A DNA stretch of 64,000 bases from Centroberyx gerrardi (taxonomy: Eukaryota; Chordata; Actinopteri; Beryciformes; Berycidae): assembly GCF_048128805.1 (NCBI RefSeq), contig NC_136016.1:18126176-18190175 (forward strand). The letters run 5' to 3'. The position numbers were made by a program, and so were the translations under genes. The notes under the pieces were generated by a model. That model made no database searches. It saw only the letters and a list, made by a program, of their open reading frames with translations, and had not been told where the DNA came from. Positions 13,401 through 25,415 of this stretch are shown here, piece after piece (positions within the stretch are counted from its first letter, which is position 1; every line of letters begins with the position of its first letter).

Positions 13401-16400
13401 CCTGCAATGTTTAGTGCCTTTTAAGATCCCAGATGCAGTCTTTGTTGGTAGCAACACATTTGCAAAATTTTTGTACCTCCAGCTCATCATCTTTTTTTAT
13501 TTTTTATTTTAATAGCTTTGACCTCATTGTCTGTAACTTCTGTCTGTGATTTCAGTAAAATATATACAAAATCTATAGGCACTTGGAAGCTGTTATCATG
13601 GCGGTGATGTGCAAGTTGGTCAGTGAATCGGGAGTAACTGGCGTAACTGAATGAAATGAGAGAAGGTGAATGGTTTGTTCTTTCCCAAGTTTGAAAGAGC
13701 GGACCCCTTAAAAAAAAAAACGAATTGTGATCGAGCATGGGATAAGTAGTGGTTTTTGAGAGGATTTACCAGACAAACTTTCTAACTGTTGAATCTTGCC
13801 CAGGTAGGTCTCTTCCCATGCAAAACTGTGTGCAACCCGTAGCAAACTGGAGCTAGAACGATGGAGTTCCTTGGTTTATTTAACATGATACAAGCGCCTG
13901 TAATATCATTGTAAACGGAAGATTGATGACACACATCAGGTCTGAGCTGACTGATCATTTCCTTGACCTCGTCGTCCTGTAGATGTTTTCCAAGAGTTGA
14001 GACAATCTTATGGAATTTGATTAGAAATTCACCAAACAAAGGGATTACGAGAGGAGACCCTCGTGACAAGGAGACATTATAAAAACATTATGTGATTAGG
14101 CTCAAAATGTTGATTGAGTAATGTCATTGTAATGATATAATTTGAGTTGCATGGATTGCGGATACGCCCGCACTAGATAATGTAATACGCATGTCTTTTT
14201 CGTGATGATATTCGTTCAATTGTTGACCCTGCTGCCACCTTGAATTTGATATCAGTGGAGCTTAGGAGGTTATTATCGGACTTGGGGAGGAAAACAAGTT
14301 AATATGGAGCACATTGTCTTCACACAACTCATCTGCAGCGTGAGCCGCAGAGCACATTAAGATTCTTCATCCTGTAAGCTTCTATTGGACTAAAGACGTA
14401 AAAAGTAAATAACAAAGATGTGGTTTTTCAGGAGTGCAGGACACCCAAGTCCCTCAAATGGAGCTGTGTTCTTGTTTTTATTCCTGTATTTCTATATTTT
14501 TGTATTGTCTTGACTGCATCTCTAAAATAAAAATAAATTAAGAATGATGAATGCAAGGAGATTCATTTAGAACTGAAGTATAGACGCCAGAATAAATATA
14601 CCCGACGCCAAAATTTTATTTTGGCAAATAAAGCAACTCTACAAGGTCTCAAATAAGACTAATGGGATGCTCTTCTCTGTTTGCAGTCCCACTGTGATCT
14701 AGGCTGATAAGACGGGTGTATTTTTACATTTAAATCTTGTCTAGCGCAGTTTCAAAGTTGGATACATCGGTGAGCCTAATAGTCATATTTGTCTGGGTGT
14801 ACTAATGGTTGTGAGGTTACTCTCTCCACCTGCTGGAAGGCTGAGAATATTATATGGCCTCAGGTGGCCAAGGCCTTGGGGGAGTGGCTGGCAGGGACAC
14901 AGTTCTTTGACCATGTGCAAACTCATGTTCCTTTGTTTGAAATAAGTTTGTGTAGTAACTGTTTGATTTTCAGCTTCTGAAAGTACTTTATTTTGGATTT
15001 TTGCATCTGTAAATAAGGAAATATCAACACTGGACATTCAACTTTTTTCATACTTCAGGAATTTTATCTAAAAACAAGACAGGAAAATGATTTCTTACTA
15101 AATGTAATTTTGTTCAAATGCATAGCATTATAGCATGTATATAAATGACTACAAATGGTGATCAAAGCAGGTCCCACTCTTTCTTAAAGTGTCCAAAAGC
15201 AACAACAAAGGCACATGACTGCGTTTCATCACTGCCGTCTGTGTGTCATTCCAGGAGGAGGAAGCCCTGCTGAGTGAGATGGACGTGACCGGCCAGGCCT
15301 TCGAGGACATGCAGGAGCAGAACAGCCGGCTGCTGCAGCAGCTCAGGGAGAAGGACGATGCCAACTTCAAGCTGATGAGCGAGCGGATCAAATCCAACCA
15401 GATCTACAAGCTGCTGAAGGAGGAGAAGGAGGAGCTGGCTGACCAGGTTCTCACCTTCAAAACCCAGGTGAAAGACTTGGATGGAGTCATCTTTATATTG
15501 TTTTCATCTGGAAATACAGTATCAATAGTTTTGTTGTGGCTGGGTACTCAAGCACTGACTGGTTACTGTTGCTGCCTCCCCCAGGTTGATGCACAGCTGC
15601 TGGTTGTACAGAAGTTGGAGGAAAAAGAGGGCATCCTGCAGAGTTCACTAGCCGCTCTGGAGAAAGAGCTGGGTGTCCGGACACAAGCACTAGAACTCAA
15701 CAAGAGGAAGGTGAGTTGAGAAATGCCATCGATCATAATCACCTTTAAAGTAATAAACCACAGCTTTTTCATATAAATAAATGTCCGTTTTGCAACTCTC
15801 TATTACCAATAAATACCATACAATAGTGACTCAGTGCTTTTACATTTGCTGAGGAAGACCCTCTTTCCCAGGAGAAATCCTCTGCTACACAGGAAGTGAT
15901 GTGTGTTTACAGAAGCAACAACAGCAGTCTGTCTGGAATAAATATAAGAAAAAGAAGAAATATAACAAGCTGCAGTCTACATTGAGTGTTTTTATTATTA
16001 CAGTATGTTGGACCAGTGCCTACACTGAGTGCAAAACACCAAAGCAATGACTGCTAATGGTTCACCAAAATCAAGAAAAGCAAGAATCTCGCAGATTATC
16101 ACTATGCACGGTACTAAATCTCAGCAGTTGAAGCACAAAGAATAGAACCAAAATGGCTCAGATTTATTCCAGTTTACTACATAAAACAATCACTGTTACC
16201 GCACTGGAATTTCAACATGACTTTTTTATTGAGTGTGTCCGGTTCCTTCCCCGCTGCAGGCGGTGGAGGCTGCCCAGCTGGCGGAGGACCTGAAGGTGCA
16301 GCTGGAGCACACCCAGGCCAAGCTTAAGGAGATCCAGGTCTCCGTGGCTGAAAACCGCACCGCCCGGGAGAGGGAGAGCGGCAACCTTAAACGAGCACAG

Positions 16401-17813
16401 GTACGTCGAATTTTGGTCCTGGGGGTATCGCTCATTAGAGTCCCAAGTTCTCACCAAACTTATAACAGGGTTCTCCCTTGAAATCCTTGAAGGTTTGTGG
16501 ATTTCAGAAAACTAAAATAAAGCCTTAAAAGGTTTTGAAAATGACTGGGTGGCCTTGAAAGTACTAAAATATATAGCACCCATATTCATCAATATGCCTC
16601 AGTTCTCTTTACCTCTCTCTCCCTCCCAGGATCAACACTTAACATCCTGATGAAAATTTTAAGATGGATATTTACTTTGATATTTGAAATGAAAGATTTC
16701 ACTGTGATTTCTCTTGACAATATCATGAGCAAAAACTCAGATGATGTCTGATTTTAACCAGTGTCATTTCTTACCCCAAAACATGCCAATTTTGAGTCCT
16801 TTATTTAATTGAAAGTCATTGGGAAGACCATATTAGGAGTGAGTGGGTTTGAAAATAGGTTGTGGCTTTAACTCTCTCTCTGCCTTCCAGGAGGATTTGT
16901 CCAGACTGAGACGGAAGCTGGAGAAACAGAAGAAGGTCGAGGTTTACACCGATGCCGATGAGATCCTGCAAGAGGAGATCAACCAGTACAAGGTGAGAGA
17001 AAGGAAACATTGTTTATGTGCCATTGGAGGGATCGCATATTCAGGCACTCACATCTGTATAAGACAGGGGCATTAAGTAATTTATGACTTCGACCTCAAT
17101 CAGCGACCAAGAAATTGCGACATCGACAGGTTTCTGGCACAGCCTACTAACCGTTGCAGGCAGAAATATGAAAGTCACAGTTTCACAATAGAGATGAGAC
17201 GAGAGCGGAGATCAAACAGATAAACAGAGCAGATCAAACAGAAACGTCTTGTGAAGAAGTGATATATCACAGTGCAAAATAATGCTGCTTTGTCATTTGT
17301 TTTTTGGCTTGAGAATGAAATGTGTTTTTTTAGCAGTTAAAAATGCAAAGGGGGGGGGGGTGTTTCCAAAACAGAGGGTATGGGCCAGAAAGTGAGTTTT
17401 TGAAAGCCAGAATTCCCAGCACACTGCGAACTAATCGTTGAGCCACTGGTATTGATCAACAGCCCTATCAATCCCGCGCAGATATATTATGGTCATTTTG
17501 CGCTATGGGATTGTAAAAATCTTACTTAATGCATCTTTAAACGTTAACTGTTTTACCATCCGCTAAACAGAGGTAATTAATAGTGTTAGCAAGTCATTGT
17601 TTGGCCCATATAAACTGTATTTCTCCCTCGCTCCAGGCCAAGCTGCGCTGCCCCTGCTGCAACACACGAGACAAGGAGACGGTGCTCACCAAGTGTTTCC
17701 ACGTCTTCTGCTACGAATGTCTGAAGACGCGGTATGACACCCGGCAGAGGAAGTGCCCCAAGTGCAACTGTGCCTTCGGAGCCAACGACTTCCACCGCAT
17801 CTACATCACCTAA
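4445..17813 (+). CDS. rnf40: E3 ubiquitin-protein ligase BRE1B (RNF40)
   Basis: With RNF20 and the E2 RAD6 this nuclear ligase monoubiquitinates histone H2B (Lys120 in human), acting in transcription elongation and DNA repair. Coding exons: 4445-4585, 4749-4916, 5156-5447, 6201-6401, 6632-6753, 6979-7125, 7505-7579, 7855-7974, 8171-8350, 8881-9016, 10900-11021, 11190-11449, 11776-11893, 12053-12202, 15255-15467, 15585-15710, 16260-16400, 16891-16992 and 17637-17813. They join to 2991 nt (996 residues; human about 1001). The protein is mostly coiled coil, with a proline/glutamate-rich stretch from exon 3 and an Arg-Glu run from exon 12. The last exon carries the C3HC4 RING (CPCC, then CFHVFCYEC, then CPKC) and ends DFHRIYIT. 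Two in-frame ATGs (4445, 4448) are possible starts; I chose the first. A 5' non-coding exon probably ends at 3974. Confidence 0.97.
8510..8800. repeat. Diverged dispersed repeat with CTTAAAA/TTAAG motifs, in an rnf40 intron
   Basis: The intron between exons 9 and 10 holds repeated motifs such as CCTTAAAAGTTCTTGA and TTAAAAAGTCTTAAA. A similar motif set (CCTTGAAA, CCTTAAAAGG) occurs at about 16470-16575 in a later rnf40 intron. Ends are not clear and no coding potential is seen. Confidence 0.4.
9580..10400 (+). mobile_element. Decayed LINE fragment (L2/CR1-like reverse transcriptase remains)
   Basis: This lies in the rnf40 intron between exons 10 and 11. Conceptual translation gives [10 protein letters not shown] near 9650-9690, the LSAAFDTVDH motif of L2/CR1-group reverse transcriptases. 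Traces of the catalytic segment (DTQLLLSLG, about 9855-9885), of an EDWMSQN-like region (about 9905-9940) and of the C-terminal region (about 10190-10300) follow. Frames are interrupted many times, so it is old and dead. Family assignment is from motif memory only. Confidence 0.65.
12241..12859. mobile_element. MITE-like DNA element with ~75-bp terminal inverted repeats and TTAA flanks
   Basis: The left end (12241-12312) and right end (12789-12859) are inverted copies with few mismatches, running AGGATAAGGC...GCCTTATCCT. TTAA stands directly outside both ends (12237-12240 and 12860-12863). The 619-bp body has no transposase. It sits in the 3-kb rnf40 intron after exon 14. TTAA target sites fit piggyBac-type mobilisation, but a TA target with a longer terminal repeat cannot be excluded. 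Confidence 0.8.
12864..15254 (+). other. Rest of the long rnf40 intron 14, no gene seen
   Basis: AT-rich intronic sequence. A minus-strand reading frame of 95 codons (13782-14069) has no recognisable domain. A short copy of the dispersed repeat described at 24270 lies at about 14645-14740, in reverse orientation. Confidence 0.5.
17335..17550. repeat. Probable dispersed element in the last rnf40 intron
   Basis: A poly(G) run (about 17350-17360) is followed by sequence including ATTATGGTCATTTTGCGCTA and AATCTTACTTAATGCATCTT, which looks like a teleost interspersed repeat. No ends or target duplication could be fixed. Confidence 0.35.
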
Positions 17814-18090
17814 TTCACGTAGAGACGCAGGAGAGAAAGAAGAGAACAGTAGACGGAACCAAAGGGGAGAAAAGTAGTGAAATGACGAAGGAACTGAGGA
17901 TGTTTTCAAAGAGGCAGACGTTTTCGGGGATATCAGAGGCTTGTGTTTTCCCATTTTAATCTCTCTTTGGAAAGACTTGTTTTACCGCATCATTGCCAGT
18001 TGGTGCTTCAGTTTGTGACCAAACAGATAGTGAGACTTGACTGAGTGAGTGTTGTGCTGTAGTTAATAAAACGCAGTTGTTTGTGCACAC
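17814..18090 (+). other. rnf40: rnf40 3' untranslated region with poly(A) signal
   Basis: AATAAA at 18065-18070 lies about 250 bases after the stop codon, so a short 3' UTR is likely. The exact cleavage site is not visible. Confidence 0.6.
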
Positions 18091-19810
18091 GGTGATGTTC
18101 TTACATGTTGACGATCTGCACTGTTTTCCTGTCTTGTCTTTGCAGTTCTTGCCAATGTTAAACATCTTTACTTTTAATGAACTGGGCCCATGTTTTTTTT
18201 TAAAGATTCTTTCGAGTTTTTAATGTATTTAAAAACGTTGAACTTCGCCGGTACATGGTTGGTCTTTGGATTATTTTGTCCTGCTGGTTTTGGAAATCCT
18301 GTGAATCCAGTGAAGCTGAAATTTCCCTCAAACTTCCAAGCATCCATCCATTTCAAATCTGAGTGGACTGCATGTACAAAACTAAAGATGTTTTTTTTAG
18401 TATTACATAAAAAAAACAACAGCCTCTCTAACTTCTTTGCTTAGGTTGTAGTATTAACAATGCCTAAGAGACAACAGCTTAGTTTGGCACCCGGTCAGCA
18501 CATACAGCAGTGTTTGGATCACCTTGGGCAAAGTCCTCAGTGTGTGTTCATCCTGTTACCATGGTTCCTGTTGGAGAGTTTGACACAACATCTGCAGCTT
18601 ATAGTGCCTCATTACTGATGAAATCACTCCAGTGGAAAGTCAGCTCATATGGGTGTCCTTAGTGGGCTGTGCTACTCCAGGTCCTCCTAGACCACTTTAC
18701 GAAAGGTTACCCCTGACATCCAAGTAGAAAAACATCTGTTTAACAACACGGTTCGGTCTTAATTGAACCAATGAAACCCCTTTTCCTCCATTCTGATGAT
18801 GTGAGCTCTTTAATGAGAGTTTGGGCAGCGTCTGTTTGACGTTAGCTCTTGTGGGAAAGGCAGTTCACACCATGTAGCACACATAAAAGCTTCCAGGCTG
18901 CAGAAAAAGAGGGTCTATGATGTGAAAAAACACAAAATCCTCATCATGCACTGGGGAAAACTTGAGATTTTGATGTAATGATGAAGAAATGTCTGAATAT
19001 TTAGGTTGGTCATGATAGGTGGGCTGTGGTTGTTTTCTCATATGGACATGCATAACCTGTCATAAATAAATTAGAACGGTTTCCATTTTGTGCATAGTGA
19101 TAATTTGTGTGCCAAGCAGCACAGATGTTGTGTAATTACTGCTGGTCTTCATTATGTAGCCGAGAGAAAAGTTGAAAAGCGGCCAAACTGATTGCACTTC
19201 AGGCATGCGTCCACTGGCTTTGTTATTGCATTTTTGTGTAGCGGGCTCCACCCTGCCCCAGACTTTAATATCACGACCCTGCGTCAGCGACATTAAATAT
19301 TCAAATGTGAGTTTTTAAAAAAGCAACATTATCACTGCGTGCAGGGCGGCAGAGCAGAGAAAGCACTGAAGTGGACACAGATAAAGGTTTTCTGTTACTC
19401 GGAGCAGAATTTCCCATTAGTCTGAAAATGCAAATATTATATAGTCTAAATGTCGTCTTTTGACTCAAGTCTGAAGTTATTGTTCCTCTTCTGTGTATGG
19501 GACCCAGACTCATGCCAGAGACTTGTGTTTTTTGGCAGCGAGACGTGAATGACGTCGACAGGCGTGGTAATAACAATGAGAACACTATTAACTCCAGACT
19601 ACACAGACTCTCTAACCCGAGTGAAATGTGAAAAACCTCAAGGGTGGGGCCACATAACATAAAGTGTATGGATTGAACGGCATCTAACAAAGTCGATCCA
19701 ATTTAAACTTTCACTTTTACTCTTTAACAAACGAAACCAAATAGTGTTGTAATGAAGTTTCCTGTAAGTCTGGGTCGGATCCTCGGTGCGCGTAGAGGAT
19801 CCGAGCAGGC
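18091..19810. other. Intergenic region between rnf40 and tnfrsf12a
   Basis: No convincing exon, RNA gene or complete element is seen. Short open frames on both strands lack domains and splice context. Confidence 0.5.
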
Positions 19811-20005
19811 TACAGTACATAGGAAATGACTCATAGTAGTTGAACTGTTAGCGTGGGTGTGTGCGCTATTAAAACAAGGCGCAGACTCCTCCGGGTGACT
19901 CACTCTGATGCTCGCTTTTCCATGGTGAAAACCAGCACGGATTGTTAATCAGATGAACTTTCGGGAATTGTGTAGCCTACAGCGAGCAGCCGACCCAGCA
20001 CCGAC
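19811..20005 (+). promoter_or_regulatory. tnfrsf12a promoter with two AP-1-type sites
   Basis: TGACTCA occurs at 19827-19833 (as ATGACTCAT, a full AP-1 palindrome) and at 19896-19902, about 180 and 105 bases before the ATG. A TATA-like TATTAAAA lies at 19867-19874. Fn14 is known as a growth-factor-inducible early gene, which fits AP-1 control; the link here is inference. Confidence 0.5.
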
Positions 20006-20894
20006 ATGGCTTCAAACGTCTTCTGCGCGCTGTGCGGACTTATTATTGCGGCCGTGACGAATTTCCATGGTGTGAACGCACAGAAAAGTAAGTAAAATAA
20101 CTTAACACTTGTTTTTTTTTTTCCCCCAACAAGAACTGTGATTTGTGTAAGCTGATGACTTGAGAAATAGGTTACCATAGACTTAAGATTTCGGCTTGAT
20201 AATGGGATTATATAACTTTTATATTAAATGTTTTTTTCTCGGGTATCCTTGTCAGTGAACACGGAATATGTTGGTCAGTCTAATGGAGTCAGATAATGGG
20301 GCTGCTTACAGAGCCGCTTCCTCTACCAGCTGCATTTCTCACCGGTTCCGCATTCCGATCGCCTTATTTCACCCCATCCATGCCCCTGGGTGAAAAGGAC
20401 AAGCCACATGGAATGGTGCACTGCTAGTGTCCATTATGTGGAAAACTGTAAAATAGAAAAAAAAAACATCTAAATATATAAAAAGGTTTTACAATTTCAC
20501 AAAAATCCCAGTTTGTGACTTTCTTTCCCCAGCCCTCTGGATGGATTATTTGGATCTGAGCACTGGGAACAGGCTGAGAAGCCTAAAGCACTGGACTATA
20601 GAGCTGGAACATAATAATGAACTACTGAATAATTGTATTGATAAGAACATTGCCATAGAAACAGTGCGATCTTATCTTATCTTATCTTATAGGCATTGGA
20701 CCAACTACATTTAAATAGACCTTAAAATCAAAACATTAGAATATAGCCTACAATACATCTAGAAAATTAATAGTCATTTATTTGTATAATTTGGTATCTG
20801 GACATCTGGACATCAGCTGTCAGTGATCCCCCCCCCCCCCCCCCCCACCAACCCCCCCAAAATAACTTAGGAGAAACTATAGGACCCCCCCCCT

Positions 20895-20929
<35 letters not shown>

Positions 20930-23900
20930 ATCCTCTTTGTCAGGTTAGATGTTGAGGTTTGTCAAGGTCTTTTAGTCATGAAAACTCATTTGATACAAAA
21001 AAAAAGATGATTTTTAAACTTCATCTTTACTCAGTATTAACTGATTCTTTTGACAGTAAATGATCTTGTTACCCATTATTTACAGACAGAATACTGAGCC
21101 ATAATACAACTCCTGTGGTTGCCAAATGTGAATCAAAACGATACCTCTTTGCTTCTGAAAGTTTTAATATTGGCTAGTGGAAATTATGCCTTCTATGAAT
21201 GTGTGATAAAGTGGTATAACCCATTGGAATAACCTATATAAAGTCCATGTAAAGTCCTACATTGAAATACCCCCAACGTTGTTCTTTAGCACTCAATTGT
21301 TCAAGTTTTGATCAGGAACAAAAATATTGCTGGAAAATGTTCTCAGTTTGATATTAGCAGATTTCAGGCTTTTGTCTGTTTTGAGCAGACAGGTTTGGTT
21401 TGTGATTGGACAGAAGTGAAGGTCAGGCCAGGCTCAAACTTCACAGTCATGCTCTAATTCCTGCTGGTCACTGTTTGAGCCCTTCAGTCGTGGGTCACCT
21501 GGACCCGGGGGATGGCGGAGTAATGCTGAAAGCACGATGACAAATGCTCACCAGATCAGTGACACATTTTACTGTGACCCCAATAAAGTGATTCAGCCCA
21601 GGCAGGCAGCAGTGCAGGCGGTCCCGCTGTGGCTCTGGAGGCAGGAGCGGATCATGTAACCTCCTCACAGCACAGTCAGCCCGTCACAAGTCAAAGTCCT
21701 TCCACTTGACTTTTAAAACTGGCGCCTTTTCTAATGTCAGCCGATGAAGAGTGACTTCCACAGCCTGATCGACAGATATTGAGCGGCTCGTGTAATGTGA
21801 CCGGCTTCAGACCCTTGTTGTAAACATGCAGCCTCTTCTGTTCTTGGCCATATAATACAATGTAATCGGCAATGTGTGTGTGCTTTGACTGCAAATGTAT
21901 ACTGTGATGTAGGCTATTCTAAAACTGAAATATCATTCTGGATGCATTTTGGGTGTGAATGGTGAAACATGCCAAGATAATCCAAGATAATCTTTCCTCA
22001 GAACAGTGCAGTCTGTGTTAAATTAACTTGGCCAACATTCGCACTCCCACAGCCATAACCGTGAGAGTTTTTTTCCCACCTGTTAATCTGTACTGTCACT
22101 GCTGTACAGCTTCATAGAGAATGAGATGCAAAAGATAGAAAAGATTACATTGAAACTGGAACTGATAGCACTACAAAAATATATCGCTCATTTGGATGTA
22201 AAAGTTCAGACAAACACTATATGTCACTTTGACACTTAAAACCATCATATAGAATAGGCCTACAGATCCTGTCTAGCATGCACTTCATTGTGAGCTATTA
22301 TGCACAGGATGAGCAATCAATAGCGCTGTCTACCCAAAACCGCTGTGAATAACCCACACTGACAGTTTGATGTTATCATTTTCATTCAAGGGCAGCGCTG
22401 ACCCAATTTCCTGCATATTCATCTCTCTACTTTTAGTTTACGTCAAAGTCCTTTCTTGAGTAGTTTTGGTATTGTTTTCTTTGATGACTGGAACAGCTGA
22501 CTTTAAAAAAAGGGTGCCATTAAATGACATACGATGACTTGCCATATACCTAGTATGGTGGTTTATTTTTACCATGTGGAAAAAAAGAGGTTGCTCATGC
22601 AAATACACTTGCGACACTGAGAAGGAAGCATGATGAACATCATATTTATTATCTATCGAATATCTATAGATTATTTGCCTGTTTCACTCTTTGTAACCCT
22701 GTTTTTATTTCATGCCTGGCTTTTTTTATTCATCTTATTCGCTTTGAAGTAGTGTTTTGTAGCACTGTTTTGAAAAGCTGTGCATATGCTCTATGAATTA
22801 AGCTTATAGGGTTTGTAAGATGTTCAGCTTGATATTCATTCATGCATCACATCAGTTTATTAATGCACACATCATGCATTTACACCAAAGCCAGAGTTAA
22901 GCAGTTGAGTAAATCCCACATCTGATAATACAGAACAACACACTTAATGTTATCTTTGCTCTGTACATTGAGCTTGCTGTTGGCCTTTACTGTGTCAGAT
23001 ATTCAGGCTAATTCCTCCCTTATCATGTAGGAAGTGCACAGCTTTAATTGTTCTACTGTCTGGCTGCCATAAAAAGATATGAAGGTTTCCATTGTGTCCA
23101 GAGAGGTAGACATTTTCTCTGTGCGTGAGCTTGTGAGGCTTGTTCACCGCTGCGGCTTCTTTCTCACAGATACTGTATAACACAAGCGTTCATTCTCTGG
23201 AAGTCACACACGTACACACACTCAAAACAATTCAGCGGAAGCACTTTGTGAAAACACATCCTGCTGTTCACACACCGGCCGCCTCACCGGGCTTGTGCCT
23301 GCGCAACCAAAATCACTGAGTAATTCTCTTTTGCATTTGAGCGCATCAGCAGACAGTCAACCCCAAAGGAATTTCCCATTTCGTTTCTTAAGAAGAAGAA
23401 ACCCACAGCGTTTCTCAGCTTGTCGGCTTGACTCATACCATTTTATCTAGCATTCCAGCTCCATTTCTCCTGTGAGTCACCTGATTCTGTTTTTTTTTGG
23501 GGGGGAAGAGGGAGGAGGAATTTTGGTGGTTTTCAAAAACATCTGCATCTTTCTCAAGGGAAGTCTGTCCCACTCCAAATATCATCATTCTCCTTTTCAC
23601 ATTACCACCACCGTCGTAATATTTCATGGGCTAGAGCGGTGGTAAATATTTTATAAATCAGGAAATGTGTTTTGCTTTGGGAGAACTCACATAAACACTC
23701 ACAGGGTTTGGCTCTTGCAGAAAGTGTTCCAGCGGATGACTCGTGACGCTTTAGAATGACATAACTAACAGCCAATCTCCAATGTTTTTCTGTGCGCAGG
23801 CCAATGTAGCAGTTCAGAGTTCTGGAATTCAGATGTGGATCTCTGTGTGCCATGTGCGTCATGCAAGCAATACCCGAAGACGCCATCGTGTAACACATGT

Positions 23901-25375
23901 AAGCTATTTAATCAGGTCAGATGGGCCTTCTGGCTTGTGGTGCCATTAAAGTGTTATTGTGGTAACATGTTGCTACTAGCATGCTTTCTGTTGTTGATCT
24001 CATTATATCCAAACAGCAGTATCTTCTCTAACTCTCTGAACTCTGATGTGATGTGTTCCTCTACAGGTAGGCCTATATATGTAGAGGAGACATCTGATGT
24101 GTGGAGACTGGCGGCCATCACCAGTTTCTCGGTGCTGGCTGTGGTGCTGGTTGGTGCTGCGTTGATTATCGGGGTTATGGTGCATCGGCGCAAGTCACAG
24201 AAACGGCCTCTACGTGGTAAGAGTCTTCTGTAAAAACTGATCTGAGGTTGACCTTTTGGAGAGTGACTTAGAGGGTTAAAATACACCCATTTTGTCAGCT
24301 GAAATCGCAAAGAATGGCTGCCGTAGAGGAGAGTGTCCCATCCTCCCCAATTGAGACCCTGTAGATTCACTCTATTTTCCCAAATGTAATTCTGGTGTCG
24401 GGTGTGGACTCTTCTCTACGGAAGAGGATTAGGGCCACGTGAAAAATGTATATGAGTTCTGAGTTTAAAGGCAGAATTCTGAATTTATTCTCAGAATTCT
24501 GACTTTAAACTCAGAATGTCAGAATTCTGACTTTTTTTTCTCCGAAGTCTGACTTTAAAATCTGAATTCTGACTCAGAACTCAAATAAATCTTTCACATG
24601 TGGCCCTAATCCTCTTCCGTTCTTCTCCACCTACACGAAGTGACGAATCAAAACTTAAAAGAGAAATACCAACTGTCTCCACTCAGAGAAAGCTGGACTC
24701 ACCAACATTAGATCCTTTGCCTCTCTCATCCTTTCAGTTTCCCTAAAGCATCACAGACCGGCCAGGCTGGTAAACACGAGCGTGCAGCGTGCAGTTTACC
24801 GATGTCACGCTACATGATTTCTGTGTATTAAGGCTTTGCAGTCGCGTCTCAAATCTCTAGAGACCACATCTGGTGCCATCATGGAGGTCCATGTGAGAAT
24901 GGGCTGTACGCAAATAATGTCTAAATATATAACAACTGGGCTAAAAAAGAGAAACGCCTGAAAAAGACTGGTCTGTGTGTAGATGCATTTAGTAACATTA
25001 ACATTAATCAGTAAAAGTGAATAGTCTAATAAGGTAAATTTCTGTCCAAATTTAGGTCACTGTGACACAGAAACTCTTCTTCTCTGGTCGCTTTGTGTAG
25101 CTTTTAAGTATTATTGTGGTTCAGCTGAATTTTGCATAACCCCTTGTAAGTTGTCTCTATTGTGAGTTTTAGTCTTTAATATTGAGACACCTTTAGTTAT
25201 TAGTTATGTTGAGTCAGGATAATAACAATAGTGAAATGTGTTAATATGGTAACAAGGCCAATTTGTCACAGCACTGATTCCAAAGACAAATGAATGCTGG
25301 GTAAAATAATCATGTTTCTCTTCCTTTACTGCAGAACCCATTGAAGAAACTGCGGGGCCACTTTATCAAGCTTAA
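20006..25375 (+). CDS. tnfrsf12a: TNF receptor superfamily member 12A (Fn14, TWEAK receptor)
   Basis: Small type I membrane receptor for the cytokine TWEAK; it signals through TRAFs to NF-kB in injury and tissue remodelling. Coding exons 20006-20087, 23800-23898, 24067-24216 and 25335-25375 join to 372 nt, 123 residues (human 129). Residues 1 to about 25 form a signal peptide. A single cysteine-rich domain follows with six cysteines (30, 43, 46, 49, 58, 61), the Fn14 number. The transmembrane helix is about 75-98, then a short basic segment HRRKSQKRP. The tail EPIEETAGPLYQA contains PIEE (112-115), which aligns with the TRAF-binding TPIEETGG of human Fn14. Intron 1 is 3.7 kb. Identification rests on cysteine pattern, size, topology and the conserved tail. 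Confidence 0.93.
20829..20928. repeat. Poly(C) tract and (CA)n microsatellite in tnfrsf12a intron 1
   Basis: A run of about 20 C (about 20829-20847), a second C-rich run, then (CA)n at about 20897-20928. A short TTATC tandem lies nearby at about 20674-20690. Confidence 0.9.
20929..23799 (+). other. Remainder of tnfrsf12a intron 1
   Basis: Unique-looking AT-rich intronic sequence. I see no second gene, RNA gene or intact element. Some of it could hold enhancers, but nothing in the sequence identifies one. Confidence 0.5.
24270..24850 (+). repeat. Dispersed repeat copy A, interrupted by a small MITE
   Basis: Lies in tnfrsf12a intron 3. The stretch CCAATTGAGACCCTGTA, a TCTGGTGTCGGGTGTGG segment, AAGCTGGACTCACCAAC and CAGTTTACCGATGTCACG all recur in the same order at 49905-50250. 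Its first ~100 bases also match, in reverse, 14645-14740 and 57484-57570. The repeat is split by the inverted-repeat element at 24419-24619. Family unknown to me. Confidence 0.75.
24419..24619. mobile_element. 201-bp MITE with perfect 20-bp terminal inverted repeats
   Basis: 24419-24438 (CGGAAGAGGATTAGGGCCAC) is the exact reverse complement of 24600-24619. The inside is built of short GAATTCTGAC/TCAGAATTCT units. It has no coding capacity, and a clear target duplication was not found. It is inserted within dispersed repeat copy A, so it is younger than that copy. Confidence 0.85.
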
Positions 25376-25415
25376 ACATTTGAGTAGGTATACTTTTCAC
25401 TTTTCACTGTGTTAA

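Noticed and set aside
13782-14069. 95-codon minus-strand open frame in rnf40 intron 14
   Set aside because: No family recognised and no flanking splice sites that would make a gene.
20829-20928. Regular array that might be taken for a CRISPR or satellite
   Set aside because: Only homopolymer C and CA dinucleotide repeats, with no spaced direct repeats; the genome is vertebrate.
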